From NCBI GenBank assembly GCA_001414345.1, contig LLCB01000105.1, positions 111,708-175,707 on the forward strand: a DNA stretch of 64,000 nt, given 5' to 3'. Within the stretch, counting starts at the first letter, position 1. Each line of letters starts with the position of its first letter. The notes beneath the pieces are model-generated. The model was not told the origin of the DNA and did not search any database. It worked only from the letters and a program-made list of their open reading frames with translations. The DNA comes from Hymenoscyphus infarciens (taxonomy: Eukaryota > Ascomycota > Leotiomycetes > Helotiales > Helotiaceae). Below, one piece after another: positions 47,815 to 60,665 of this stretch. A program made the translations under genes and the position numbers.

Positions 47815-50200
47815 GGTGGGAGGAATGGCAGCACGAGGGAAGGGAACGAGTGGTTGTGCGTTGTAATTGTGGTGTTGGCAGTGGAAGACAGGAATTGGAA
47901 TTGGGAGGTCAAGTCAACATACCGTTCTGACGGTTCTTCAGACTGGTGAGGTTCTGAAGGCGGGAGCTATTCAATGGCGCGAAGGGCTGGCGGGCAGCTG
48001 CCATTGGCATATGCGTGGCCATTGCGAGGGATCGAGTGAAGAGGGGAAAGTGAGTTTCGTCAATCCAATCGAGTGCAAGTACTCGGTTGATGGTTGAATT
48101 GATCAATCCTCTCTCTCTCAGCCCGAGTGAAGGTTGATGGAGGGAGGTTGTTTGTTGGTGGGGACGGTGCTCTCGGGTAATTGACTTGACTTGTTTGTTG
48201 ATGCCGTCTATTCTTGGAGATCCGTCAGTCCGCCTCGTCTTGCAGGTCTCTGGATTGAAAAGATAAAATCACAACAAAGATCTCTCTTCTCTTAACTTCG
48301 GGGGGCACCACTCACTCTATATCATGCACATACACGGTCATCCCTTTCTCTTTCCTCGCCCAGCTTGTTCCTTGGTTGGATGTTGGATGCAGCGCAGCAC
48401 GACGCCAGCTGAGACGGCCTCCCGCAAAATCGCGCTCGATTCAGCACGCGTTCTAACTTCTACCGCGATGCCACCCAATCAGCTTTCCCACCCACTGACT
48501 GAGTGGCAAAGCCTTCACTTTTCTCGGCTCTCCATTGGACCTGCCAAGACAGCGTTTAGGCAGGGGAAGTGCTACATTCTGGCTACATTTCCCCTCGCGG
48601 TCCATCTCGTCGCGTCAGATCGCGAATATAAAAGGAGAGCGTGTTCCCATGCCGATTTCAACGTGCAACCTGGGGAACGAGTTCGCGATGCCTTCATAAA
48701 TGAATGCATTATTGCATATCTCCTCACCACCATCTGCACTACACTAGTATCTCCTCGAGTAACTCGGCTGTCACGAACTTGTTCGACGAGGCGCTTCGAC
48801 GCTTAGTTGCATTCATGCATCCTCCACAAGCATCCGTTGTCTTATATCGAGTCCCTCAACCGCCCGATGTTGAATTTCTTCCACTCGATCGTTCTCTTCC
48901 TCACTTTCTCCGACTCTGCACAAGCAGGTTTGAGGTTCTGGTGTTCAGAACGACGCCCACTCTCGGAGGCAGATTTTAGGACCTGCATTTTTATGCTTTT
49001 CCGATACCCTTCTTCACCTTCTCAAACCCACCTCGACCTGGATGAGGATGATGAAATTTTCTCCTCTATTCCTCTTCCCGAGTTCAGGATATCTTTCAAT
49101 TCGTATTCAATTCGAAGATTCCTTGGTTCTCGGGTTTTTATGAGGGACCCTTCTATTGGTTGGGATTGCATTTACCCCTCCTTTCCAAGGTTTACTCCTA
49201 GGGAGTTGTGCCACGACCACAATTTATGCATTTTATACTTCAGCGACAACACATTCAACCTCACCCATTCATCCACGGTCTCTATCAAGGTCTGAAGTCG
49301 GAGAATGACCATTGCATCAGGATTGTTTCTCCAGTCTCCGTTTCATTCCTCATTTCATCGTTGGTTCTCCTGGTTTTTGTTCTCAACCCCTCCTCAGGCC
49401 AACCTAGTGGCAAATCGGCAAATCAATCATCATCGTTGGGTTTTTCTCCCCTCTTCCCCAACCTCCTCATTTTTCTATTTGCAGACAGGCCAATTCGTAT
49501 CGCATCACACCGATCATCTCGACCGGGCACAGCCATCATCCGTAGCCCAGATCAACCTTCTCACTGGCTCACCGAGAGGAAAAGTCGGACGCGTTTTATG
49601 CGACCCGAGATATTGGCACAACAACTCGTCACATCACCACATCACCAACCTTCTCTCTTAATACAAGGCATTCCCTCTTCCCGCTCATCAAGCACCGGGC
49701 ATTGAACACTGCCTCGTACTAGAGAGCGATAGTATCGGGACCTTGGTCACAGGGTCTAATTCGTCGAGAGGTGGTGAAGACGTCACAATCGATCGAACGG
49801 TCATCGCATTCTTACGTTGAGTAAGCAAGCATACCTTCTCAAGTGGAGGAGTTTCATGCTACTACCTGTGCGAATGCTGTTGTCGAGGTCATCGACGTTA
49901 TCGCTGTCTATCCCCACGTCCGGTCATCGACAAATTCGCCTTGCTGCTTTCCTCTAAACATCTTGAACACTCTTCAATCCCTTCTCTTCCCCTGTTCGCC
50001 CTTTTCCAATGCTATCTACCTCTCACTCCTTTCTTTTTCCCTCTATAATATACTCTTCTACCTCTGATTTCTATTCCTCGCTGCTTACTTCACTATATCC
50101 CTATGTCTAAATCCCTTGTATTTATTTTCTTTCTTTCTTTCTTTTAAATCACCTTTCTCTACCTACCGTCCCTCATTTCTCAATTAAACAATGCGCCTCG
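47815..50200. other. Gene-poor, pyrimidine-rich intergenic region
   Basis: About 2.4 kb of normal-composition, CT-rich sequence. Overlapping plus-strand frames (48324-49705) lack domains, have biased Ser/Pro/His/Leu content and look like chance. A TATA-like AATATAAAAGG occurs near 48626-48636. The left end is the promoter of the 409-aa gene. RIPed DNA begins near 50210. Confidence 0.45.
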
Positions 50201-50546
50201 AACTCTTTAATAAGAAAGAGAGAAAATAGAGAAAGAGAGAATAGCTTTCTCGTAAGTAAATATATAATAGTCTAAGACAATTAAGTTCAGATCACCTACT
50301 CCTTCTATTTATTAACTCTAGAGCACTACTACGTATAATCAAGGTCGAGTTAAGTTATTTTATTAAGAGAGAGAGAATATCCTACTTTATATTCTCTTAC
50401 TTAGAATGAAATTCTCAGGATTACGTAGTTAGATACGCGGTGAGCTAAATAAGTAGCAGCCTTAGCTTTAATTCTATTACTTTGGTTTTATATACTATAT
50501 ATCTACGGCATCCCGTATATACTAAAAGTCGGAAACGACTAAATCG

Positions 50547-51262
50547 CAAATCGTAAATCGTAAATCGTAAATCGTACTTTTTATAACTATAAAATATAAT
50601 ATCTTTTTAATTTAAGTTCTCTCACCTCTCTTCTCTCTTCTTCTCTTCTCTCTTCTTCTCTTCTCTCTTCTTCTCTTCTCTCTTCTTCTCTTCTCTCTCT
50701 CTCTCTCTATATTAAGACTATCTATAGTAATTAATTAGAGGATAGTAAGAGAGAACAAGTATTATATATATAGTAGTAATTTTACCTCCTCGCTATTATA
50801 TACTTACTCTCTATTACCTAACTCTCGTATTATATTCTTCTTATTATTTTTAGATAAATAAGAGAGAAGAAAGAGAAAAAAGAGAAGAGAGAGAAGTAGA
50901 GAGAATATTTACTTTAAACTCCTCTTATCTATGCTAAGAAAAACCTTTCTCTAGAATGTTTACTTACCTTCTTATCTCTAACTCTCTTTTACTTATCTAT
51001 CTCTTCTACTCTCTTCTATACTCTCTTAGTATACGTAGTATATAGAAGAATAGAATAAGAGAGTAAGAGTATAAGAGTATAAGAGTATAAGAGTATAAGA
51101 GTATAAGAGTATAAAAGTATAAGAGTATAAGAGTATAAGAGTATAAGAGTATAAGAGAGTAAAAGTATAAGAGAGTAAGAGAATAGAATAATATAGTTAA
51201 AGATTTACTATATCTCTTAACTTTTATAATTTATAATTTATAATTTATAATTTATAATTTAG
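50547..51262. repeat. Cluster of simple-sequence repeats
   Basis: Distinct arrays sit close together: CGTAAAT, period 7, near 50547-50576; a CT-rich period-15 array TCTCTTCTTCTCTTC near 50630-50708; AGAGTATA, period 8, near 51063-51185 with small interruptions; and TTTATAA, period 7, near 51230-51261. Confidence 0.8.
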
Positions 51263-54200
51263 TCGATTCTAGTTTTTAGTATATATAAGACGCTCTAATA
51301 CTCTATCTATATATTCGAGGTTCTTAAGTAAAGTATATATTAATTTCTAATATATTTTTTACTTATTTTTATTATATATTTCTTTATATTAATTCTATTT
51401 CTTAAGAGATGATTTTTTTTTAAGTATATATATATTTATTTTTACTAAGATCTCGTAATTAGTTTTATACTAGAGTTATAACTAGATATACTCGTAGAGT
51501 ATATAACGAAACTAAAGAAGCTACGGGATTCGCAGTAGTTCAAAGTTAAGCTATACTAATAGCGCTACTAAGGAGAGAGTAGACATCGATTAGTTTCTTA
51601 TCTATTCTATCGAGCTTTATATCTATAGCTAAAGATTTAACGTCTAATTCTGTTATAAAGACTTCGTTTATAGATAATAGACTTATTCTAGAAGCGTATA
51701 AATAGAAATTACTTATAGCGATAGAATAGTAGTAGCGTCCTCTTTACTAATTCTATTAAAGTTAACTAGGAACTAGAGTTAGTTTTTAGTAGATATCTTA
51801 TTCTTAAAAAGCGCGAGAGAAAACCTACCGCTGTTCTAGAATATATTAAAGTAAATAATAGTCTTATAAATACACTTTCTTCGTAACTAGCTTTCTATTC
51901 CTAAGACCTAATATAAGTAGTTCTTTGTCTAGTCTCTAGCTAAATCGTACTTTCACTTCTCTTAAGTAACTCTTACTTATTTCCTCTATTCTCTTTCGAA
52001 TATATAATTTCATCGTACTCTAATTTCATCTAAAATATATTAGAGTTATATACTACTATAAAGTCTATCTATTAATTAAATACGAATATAATTTCGACTT
52101 TTAGAGTATAAATAGCTTTAAAGAATAGTTACTAATTAGAACGCTATAAGAGTAAGCTTTTATAAACTTCTTAATAGAAGCTTCTATAGTCGTTATTTTT
52201 TATAAAAAGATATAAAGAAGCTTATCTAAGACTCTTAAAATTATAGAAGAATTAATTGTTTATTAATTAATAAGAACGATAGATTTTAGTAACGAGAAAG
52301 AAGAGAGAAGTAATATCTGCTATTTTTCTTCTCTTTTAAACGAGATTCTAAAATCTAGACTTTTAAGTCTTCTTTATTATATCTATTACTTATATTATAT
52401 TTCTACGACGGAAAATAATAGGAACTTATTAAAATAAGTAAGACTAAGAAGCGTAATATAGTAAAACTTACTAAGTATTAGAGATCTAGTTCTTCTCTTA
52501 TATATATAGCTATCTTATTACTAGATCTTGAAAAATTCTACTTTTAAGATACTAGTCTTTCTATACTACTAGTTTATAGCTATTCTTCTATTTTAATCTT
52601 TTATAGTTAAATTATAGTTTATATCTTAAACTTCTAATACTATTAGAGAGAATAATAAAGTAGATAAGAAGAAGCTCTTCGAATCTATAGATAAAACTAG
52701 TTTCTAATAACGACTTATCTTATAAGTAATTATTAAAATATTATAGTATAATAATACTAGCTATCTCGTTAGAGTAACTAGTCTTATAAATCAGTTTATA
52801 AAATAAAATAAAATATATTAGATTCTTTATATAAAAGTAAACTTGTTATTTATATTAAAGATATTAAACTATATAATAAACTTAAAAGTAGATTTACTAG
52901 TTTTATATAGAATATTTATATTTCTTAGATCTCTTTATTTTTAAAGATCTAATAGAGTCTATTATATAATAACTAATAGAAGAAAACCTTCGATTACTTA
53001 GATACTAATTTAAGAATTCTTATATATTATATATTTCTAACTTATTCTATTAGAATACTGTTTTTACTTACTTACTATATACTTATATATATTCTATAAG
53101 ATATAGTATCTAGTAAAGCTTAAGTAAGATTATAATTTAGCTAGTAAAGATATATAATTTCTAGCTTTAGAAATATAGTTTAGAATACTTATTTATATAT
53201 AATAAACTTTATCTAAGAGAAGTAGATAATTAATAAAGTCTAGTTAGACTTGTCTTTTCTTAAACTAGTTAGTCTAGAACTAATAAAATATTAGAAGCTA
53301 ATAATCTAGTATAAGAATATAGAAGATATATATCTAACTTTAACTACTAGCTCTAACTCTAACTCTAACTCTTAAACCTAGTATTTAAGTATTAAATCTA
53401 CTAAATCTACTTCTATATACTTTTTCTATAGTAGTAGACGTTTTATATTATTATATTAAAAGACTAAACTTATCTCTACTAGAGATAGTCTATTATAATA
53501 GCTTACTTAAGTATATTAACATATCTATTTTAAATCTAGACTAGATTTAGAAAGAAGAATAATAATCTTAAATAGCTATAATTCTAGAGAATTAATAACT
53601 AGCTAGTAATATTAGAGTTTAATATCTATTAGTTAGCTAATAAAAGCGTATATAGCTATATATTAATAGAAATAGAATATACTAAGTGTTTCTAAGACTT
53701 CTAATAGCTCTCTTTATATAGTAATTATTATATAAAGATTTAGAAAATTAACTATATAGTTATTATAAAAGCCTCTAAAACTACCTCTTACTCTCTCTTC
53801 TTCTAAACTAATATAAAGATATTAAATCCTAGAGTAACTCTAGGTCTCTTCTAAGCTCTACTTAGAAGCGTTAAGTAACTTTCTAGAGTAACTCTATCTC
53901 TCTCTAAAAGGTCTCTAAACTAAACCTATATACTAAAAAATAAAAAGTCCTAGAATAATAAAGATAAGAGCCTAGTCTTCTAAAGAGACTATTAAGACTT
54001 TACTAATATAGTTAAGATATAGAGTATAATATTATTCTTAGAAGTATAACTTAAAAAAAAGAACGCTTAGTTTAAAGAGTTAAATATAATTATAAATAAA
54101 CTCTAAAGTTAATAACTCGTTTCTTCTCTAAACTCTAATACTTCTTTACTTCTAAGTTTAATCTTAGATTTCTTTTACTTAAGAAATACTACTATCTCTA

Positions 54201-55689
54201 ATATCGTCTCTTAATAGTCTACTACTTAATATAATCTTAATAATACTCTAAAAACTCTCTAATCTAAAAGTAAGATTACTAAAAAGAAATTAAATCTATA
54301 AATAATAGTGTATTATTTATAGATTAATAATAGAAGATACTTATAAATAATAGACTTATAGTAAATATTAAGTATTATACTATATCTTTAATCTAAAAAG
54401 CTCTTTTTTAAGAAATAATAACTAGACTTATTAGAGACTACTTAGAGTTTAGATATAAGTTAGAGTTAGTTTATTTTACTTTTTATAATTATTAAAATAT
54501 ATTTAAACTTTTAGAAATATACTTCTTAACTAGTTATAAAATAGATAATACTTAGAGTACTTTTTAAGCTTTATAAATAGAAAAGAATTATACTAAAGAA
54601 ATGTTTACTAACTTCAAAGATTGCTTTTTAAGTATAGCTATACTTAGAGAGTTACTAGAGTTAGAATAGTTCTTCTTTATATAGAAGAAGATTATACTAT
54701 AGCTTTTAAACTTAGCTACTATCTCTTTAGTTATTCTTATACTCTACGTATAGACGCGTTTAGTAGTATAGTTTAAAACTACTCTTATTTAGAGTAGTTT
54801 TAGACTAAAATCTAGATAGCTTTAAACTACGATATTACTAAACTAGTTTAGAAGTACTAAGATATTAAAATCTAAATTAAAGCTCTTTTTATCTCTTTCT
54901 AATATAAGTAATTACTACTATAAATAGATATATTATACTACTTATACTAGCTCTTAGTTTAACGTCTATAAGATAGACGCGTCGCGTATTTAAGAGGCCT
55001 TCTTTAATAGGTCTTTATTTTAAGAGGCTTTCTTTTTAAGAGGCTTTCTTTTTAAGAGACTTTCTTTAGTAGCTTTTAAAACTCTTTTAGTAGACTTTTT
55101 AGTACTAGAAGTAGTATTAGCCTTATACTATTATAGAGAAAGTGTATTAAGTAAAAGAAGAATAAAAGAGTATAAAAGTAGTAGTAGAAGTAGTAGTTGT
55201 AGATAAGAGAAACTTAGCTATATTATAAGTAAGCTAACTTACGCTGAAATAAAAAGATTTTTACTTAAGCTTTTTAAATATAAGATTATAAGTAAATTAT
55301 TATTAACTTTCTCTATTATTATATACTTTAGTAGAATTTAAAGAATAAGATAATAATTTGAATATTTAGTTATATTAGAGCTAGAAATATAAGATTAGAA
55401 CCGCGTTCTACTAAATTACGTAAGATATAAGAATAACTAAAGAGATACTTAAAAGATAATAGAACTATAACTTTATTAAAATAGTATTAGATATTTAGTC
55501 TTAGATAAAGAATAATACTATCTTACTAAGTTATTAGCTAGCGTTTTAGTTAAAAGAGATATCTCTTAATCTTCTAGTTTAGTAGTAAACTCTTTATAAA
55601 CTAAAAGTATATCTTTACTAACTATTTAAACTACTTCTTAATTAGTTACTACTACTAATAAACGTCTAAAGATAATAAATTAAAATCTC

Positions 55690-55745
55690 GCTAGTATAGC
55701 GTATTACTACTATAGTAAGCCTAGATACTATAAGTCTTAATACCT
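55690..55745 (+). pseudogene. RIPed gag zinc knuckle (copia-like)
   Basis: The frame reads YYYYSKPRYYKS then a stop. Undoing G-to-A and C-to-T transitions would recover the CxxCxKPGHxxxxC retroviral-type zinc knuckle of Ty1/Copia gag. An LTR relic lies 450 bp downstream. Only this short motif is recognisable. Confidence 0.5.
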
Positions 55746-56194
55746 CTAGCTATAGAGTATTAAAAAGATAGAAATAAGCTAATATAAAGATAAAAACAAG
55801 CTCCTATAAAGTACTTTAATTAAGAACTAAACTAGTAAGAAAAAAGAATAGCTTAGTAGCTTTAATAATATAGTTTATATAACTTTATAACGTTATATCT
55901 ATAACTACTACTTTATTATTAGTTAGAAATTAATATAACTTTAAGCTTATTTAGCTAGCTAAAACTAATTTCTTACTAAACTATCTTACTAAATAACTAT
56001 AATAAAAAATAATAATATTATATTCTTTTAATACTATTTTAACTATAAACTAAAGACTTAAAATAAGTATTTTCTAAAAGCGAAGAATATAATAGCGAGC
56101 TATCTTAAATAGCGAAGTTTACTTACTAAATATATAGAGTTTTAGACTTTTAGTATTATCTAAATAACCTCTTAAATAGATAGATACTCTAACT

Positions 56195-56321
56195 CTTTTC
56201 TATTCTAAAAAGGTCTAATTTAGTCTTTTCCTTTATATTAAAACCTAGTATTTAGAGATATTCTTCTACTAAACGTACTTCTATATATCTCTTCTATAGT
56301 AGTATATATTTTATATTATTA
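56195..56321. repeat. RIPed LTR fragment
   Basis: It shares, in order, AACCTAGTATTTA, AAACGTACTTCTATAT and CTCTTCTATAGTAGTAT with the 3' half of the clean solo LTR at 57424-57778, with C-to-T and G-to-A differences. Another shorter relic is at about 53380-53455. Confidence 0.65.
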
Positions 56322-57423
56322 GAATTTACACTTAAATACTATATCTATTTATAAAGTATTCTACTAAATAAACTTTTATTACGTTATATAATTTTCTTAT
56401 ACGCTTTTTTAATCACTTATAGTTTTATAAAGCTAGTTAGTATATAAAGAGATATAAAACTATTTATATAATTCTATATAGTAAAGTACTCTTAGCTATT
56501 AGTATATAAGTTGGTTTTAGTACTAAGATACTAATACTAACTCGTAGCTACGTTATAGCTATATACGCTATATAGCTAGTATAGCTAGTATAACTAGTAT
56601 ACTTAGTATAAAGCTATTCTACTTATAATTCAAAGTTTTTTAATATAATCTATAAAGATTAGATCTATATATACTTTCTAAGTTATCTTTTCTAAATAAC
56701 TACTTTAGTATTTTTATTTATTACTATTACTAGATTATAGTTTAAAGAATATAATATTACTAATTATCTAGTTAACTTTGTTCTCTTTTAATAGAATATA
56801 ATAACTATTATTATTTATAATCTTTTTTCTTCTTTATAATATATATATATATTAAGAGAAAGAGTAATTAGTTCAAAAGCTCTATTTGTATTCTTAAAAG
56901 TTAGTATAAGTATAAGTAAGTTTAATATTAAAAGAACTAGAGATAGTATAAAAATAAATAAAAGAAAGCGCTTAGAAATTACTTTTTACTACTAAATAAG
57001 TAGAAAAAATAATTAAGTAAAAAGAGTACTTTCTTCTATAGTTTATAGTATTTTATATTATATAATAATAAACTTAGTATTTAAATAGAGACTTAATAGC
57101 TATTTATTTTCATATATATTTTATTTATATAGTTTTTTATAAAAGTTATAATTTTTTTTTCTAAAGTTCTAAAACTTATCTTTTAATCTATATTAGACTA
57201 GAAACTAGAAGAATATTTAAAGTATAAAGAGAAGAATAGTCTTACTATTATAGATTTTAAAATATATATAAATATATACTAAAATTCTATTATATAGCTA
57301 ATAGATCTTTTATTAATTTATTAGAAGCTCTATTTTATACTTTTTAAAAAAAGTAGTAACTTATAAATATCTTTTATTTAACTCTAAATAGCTTATATAG
57401 TTAATATATTTCTAATTATATAT

Positions 57424-57778
57424 TGTGACGGCATGCCGTCCTGTATAGCCGAGATTACATGGCATATGCCGTGTTTCGGTAGTTGTTGTTTTGCATTGTC
57501 TAATTTAGGAAGGTTACGTACGTCCGTACGTCCGTCCGGACTTTCGGACGTACTTCGTAGGGTTCGGGCTTTTGTATTAGCCGACGTATGTCGTTGTTCG
57601 GTTTCGTACCCCTTTTTGTCGTCCGAACCTCTTGTATATAGCAGCCTACTCTCCTAGAGTCAGAAAAGGCCAGTTTAGCCTTTTCTTCCGTATCAGAGCC
57701 TAGTATTTACATACGTCATTCTGCCAAACGCACTCCCATATGCCTCTTCTGTAGTTGTATGTATTTCGTGCCGTTACA
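57424..57778. mobile_element. Clean solo LTR with TATAT duplication
   Basis: A 355-bp GC-balanced segment begins TGTGACGGCATGCCGTC and ends CGTGCCGTTACA, giving TG...CA ends with an imperfect inverted terminus. The five bases on each side are TATAT (57419-57423 and 57779-57783), the 5-bp target duplication expected for an LTR element. CpA and TpG are normal, so it shows no RIP although everything around it is RIPed. No internal region is present. An open frame at 57433-57657 lies inside it and is not a gene. Confidence 0.9.
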
Positions 57779-58184
57779 TATATTATTTACTAGTTCTTAG
57801 AAGAAAGCTATTTATACTACTAAGCTAGCTTTATAATACTTTATAAGATTAGATATAACTCTTTCTAGTTAGATAGATAAATACTAGCTTCTCTTCTCTT
57901 ATATAGCTTACTAAACTAGAGATATAAGTTAGAATAATTATATATTATATTAATATTTTAAAAAAGGATTTTAAAAGATATTAATCGCTTAGATACTAAA
58001 ATTCTAAACTATCTCAAGCTATAACTTCTATTATAGCAAACTCGCTACTCTATTACTTGAAATCAAATATTAAAATCCAGTGCTAAAATCATATATAACT
58101 TATAAAACTACATCTCTCACTATTTCAAATCTAATACAAAAAAGCCTCTAGCTCAAAATCTAATACAGCGTCTATGCTACCCCC
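57779..58184. repeat. RIPed DNA grading into a gene 3' flank
   Basis: The first 230 bp are RIPed. From about 58010 the composition becomes normal and forms the downstream flank of the minus-strand secreted-protein gene. No gene is seen. Confidence 0.5.
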
Positions 58185-59360
58185 TTACCACTGCTCAACA
58201 TCCTTATAGACCTTTCTAGGTAACACAGTCCCCTTGCTATCACGCCGACTATTTGCAGCACCAAGACGCATCTTGTTAGTGTTGTCGTCAAAGCAGGTGG
58301 TATCCTTGGCAGTTTTGCAAAGGGGCCAGACTTTCTTCCGGTCCATGTCGCAGAATATCCCCTCGTGAATTGATACGAAGTCTGGGCCATAAGAAGTTGC
58401 ACTTCCACAAAGCTCCGAGGCACTGTGGTATTGGGAACCGCTCTTGATGAGTTGTCCTTGGTGCTTGGAACTTTGTGCTGGTGCTGTGGTTGTGCGATTG
58501 CTACTGCTTTTGTTGGTATCGATACTTTTGTGGTTACCAGTGTTTGCTGTGTGGTTGCGATTGCCACGCTGGTTCAAACTACGCTTCTCACTCTCAATCC
58601 CCTTTAGCGGTGTTTTATCCACAGGCGTGGTAATCCAGTTTGCAGGGTCAAGCGTCGCATCGCGATTAATATCTAGCAACGTCGTTAGATTGAAAGGGGC
58701 ATCCTTGAAATGAGGAATAGCATCCTCAACTTCTAGATGATCGTATAGCTTGAATCGCGGATCCGCCTTGCACATAACGTCGTTATCTTTATCATACTGG
58801 TCGACTCGGCCTTGATTTGCGAGGAAGGAGGGGAGGTGAATGCCCATTGCCTTAGTATAAATTCCACCACTGCCATCTCCATCAATCCAATTGCATCGCG
58901 GTTGGTAAATACCACCGGCTGCATCTGCAGTCAAAGTGGTGTTGCCAAACATCCAGGATGCACCGCATTGAAATCCAATATCTCCATTCCAGGAATATTG
59001 TACACCATTAGGCAGCTCAGCCGTGATGTAAGAGATGCAGAGTGCATCATTACCTCCATGGACGACGGAAATATACTCGGCTTGTGCGGCTGCATTGTCG
59101 GCGAGGAGGAGATGGTTGACGCTGATGTCGTGGTCTAGACCTTTTTGGATATTGGCCCCGTTGGATTTGGCTATTCCGACGGTCTTGCCTTCGAAATCGA
59201 AGAGGTGGACTCCAGGGATGGAGCCATCGTTGTCCTTGTTTGAGCCGGCGCCGATTCGGATGTTGGTGACTTGGTCGGGTGGTGCGGGGGGGAAGACGAT
59301 ATCTTTTAGTGGTATGAGGGATAATCCAAGGGTTGCGATGATGACTATTGCATTTGCCAT
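58185..59360 (-). CDS. Secreted cysteine-containing protein, unknown function
   Basis: A single-exon gene encodes 391 aa from ATG 59360. The frame is open 69 codons further upstream, but the ATG at 59360 directly precedes a hydrophobic N-terminus (MANAIVIIATLGLSLIPL) typical of a signal peptide. The mature part has eight cysteines (CISY, QCGA, RCNW, MCKA, LCGS, FCDM, LCKT, TCFD), several N-glycosylation sequons and a Ser/Asn/Thr-rich linker around residues 265-310. This linker separates an N-terminal domain (HGGNDALCISYITAELPNG, CGASWMFGNT) from a short C-terminal Cys-rich domain. I recall similar proteins as common, unnamed secreted proteins in plant-associated ascomycetes, but assign no activity. 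A basic NSRRD near the C-terminus could be a processing site. It lies beside a RIPed block. Confidence 0.8.
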   Translation of the reverse strand: MANAIVIIATLGLSLIPLKDIVFPPAPPDQVTNIRIGAGSNKDNDGSIPGVHLFDFEGKTVGIAKSNGANIQKGLDHDISVNHLLLADNAAAQAEYISVVHGGNDALCISYITAELPNGVQYSWNGDIGFQCGASWMFGNTTLTADAAGGIYQPRCNWIDGDGSGGIYTKAMGIHLPSFLANQGRVDQYDKDNDVMCKADPRFKLYDHLEVEDAIPHFKDAPFNLTTLLDINRDATLDPANWITTPVDKTPLKGIESEKRSLNQRGNRNHTANTGNHKSIDTNKSSSNRTTTAPAQSSKHQGQLIKSGSQYHSASELCGSATSYGPDFVSIHEGIFCDMDRKKVWPLCKTAKDTTCFDDNTNKMRLGAANSRRDSKGTVLPRKVYKDVEQW

Positions 59361-60665
59361 TTTGAAAGGAAGATGGGGTTGTTGGTAAGAGTGATTGAGA
59401 GTAAGGTTAAATATTCTGTATTGAAATGTGGGAATTGAGTTGTAGAGAAGATAATAGATAGAAGAAATCAAGGAAAAGACCAAGGAAAGAGGAAGATAAG
59501 ATATGAGAATGTTGTGTGATGGAGAAAGGATTTGGAGTTTTGAAGTAGAGGCTTCCCCTTTATACACAAATGTGTGATAGTACTACAAATATACAGCACA
59601 TATTCAACTATAGTCAAAGTAGCCAACTCGCTTAAAGATCGGCATAAACTACACGATACTGTAACCTGCAACTAAAATATCTATAACATATTTTTAGCTC
59701 ATCTAGAAGGCTCTAAATAGTACCAACAGCGTAGTACAGTGATCTGCCGCAGAAATGACAGCCAATTTTGATTTGGTTTAACGGCGAAGGAAGAGGCAGA
59801 ACAAATATGGGGTAACCTAAATTAGATGATTCTTTTCTTATCTTCACTACGGTGTTTACCAAAGACGTTTATGTGCAGAAAATGAAACATCATTTTGACA
59901 TACTGATGGATTTTTTAACGCTAAACCAATGATTCTCGCTTATTCTAGGCGCATATGAATAGCTGGCTGCATATCAGCCCAACACCAACATTAATTACCC
60001 CACTTTACGCGCACAACTGTACGGCGTGTATTCCACATATGTAACATTGTGAATTTTAAGGGTATTTCGTAAAGCGCATGCCTAGCGCGGCAGAACCGCA
60101 GTCCCAACAAGTTTCAAACTATTTCAGAGTTCCTGTTAACCCTGAAATGCTTAAACTTGGGAGCAATTGTTGTAAAGAAGGTGAACACATCAGCTCGTGC
60201 CGTGACATGTATTTCATATGTACACCAACATTCATGCCAGCAATCTAAAGTATTTTATTCGTCAATGACACGGTTTTTTTGGGGCGGACCCGTAATACAG
60301 CTACGGAAGGGGTACGAGCCGATGGGGCAACCTTCTTTTAGATACTGCGGTAAAGTTTCAAGTCTACCATTGGGATGAAAGTTGGGTTTATTTTCAAGAA
60401 TTGAGGGAAGTAACTGGTACTGATTGGGATTTTAAAGACATGTAAATAGCCTTTGGTGGTTTCCTCTCTATTACATTTTGGATCACCATCGCAACAATCA
60501 TCTACACTCTTCTATTCTTCCACTCTCACTACAACAACTGTTTTTCATCTGTTATCTCGTCATTAAGATCACTGTCACGACAGCCGTCTCTTCCACTTTC
60601 TCTCTACCTCCACGCCGATATTTCCTTGGAGGTCTTTTTTTCTCCATTTCTTCTCTCAAAACAAC
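59361..60665. other. Intergenic between two divergent secreted-protein genes
   Basis: About 1.3 kb of normal composition without a supported gene. The right end is CT-rich (60470-60660), like a fungal 5' leader before ATG 60666. It presumably contains both promoters. Confidence 0.5.

Larger units (their letters stand above)
50201..57423. repeat. Long RIPed block with copia-like and microsatellite remains
   Basis: About 7.2 kb of TpA-saturated DNA without usable frames. Recognisable pieces are microsatellites at 50.55-51.26 kb, short LTR relics at about 53380-53455 and 56195-56321, a direct repeat of about 17 bp with core AAGAGGCTTTCTTT (about 55008-55070), and a decayed zinc knuckle near 55.7 kb. 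The remainder is unassigned. Confidence 0.6.

Noticed and set aside
48324..49705. Overlapping open frames of 90-165 codons upstream of the 409-aa gene
   Set aside because: Different frames overlap, residues are biased to Ser/Pro/His/Leu from CT-rich DNA, and no domain or intron signal supports them.
53345..53375. Telomere-like CTAACT repeats
   Set aside because: The CTAACT hexamers are few and interrupted and do not match the fungal TTAGGG repeat. They are RIPed low-complexity DNA.
57433..57657. 74-codon frame with several Cys
   Set aside because: It lies wholly inside the solo LTR and has no signal peptide or family match.
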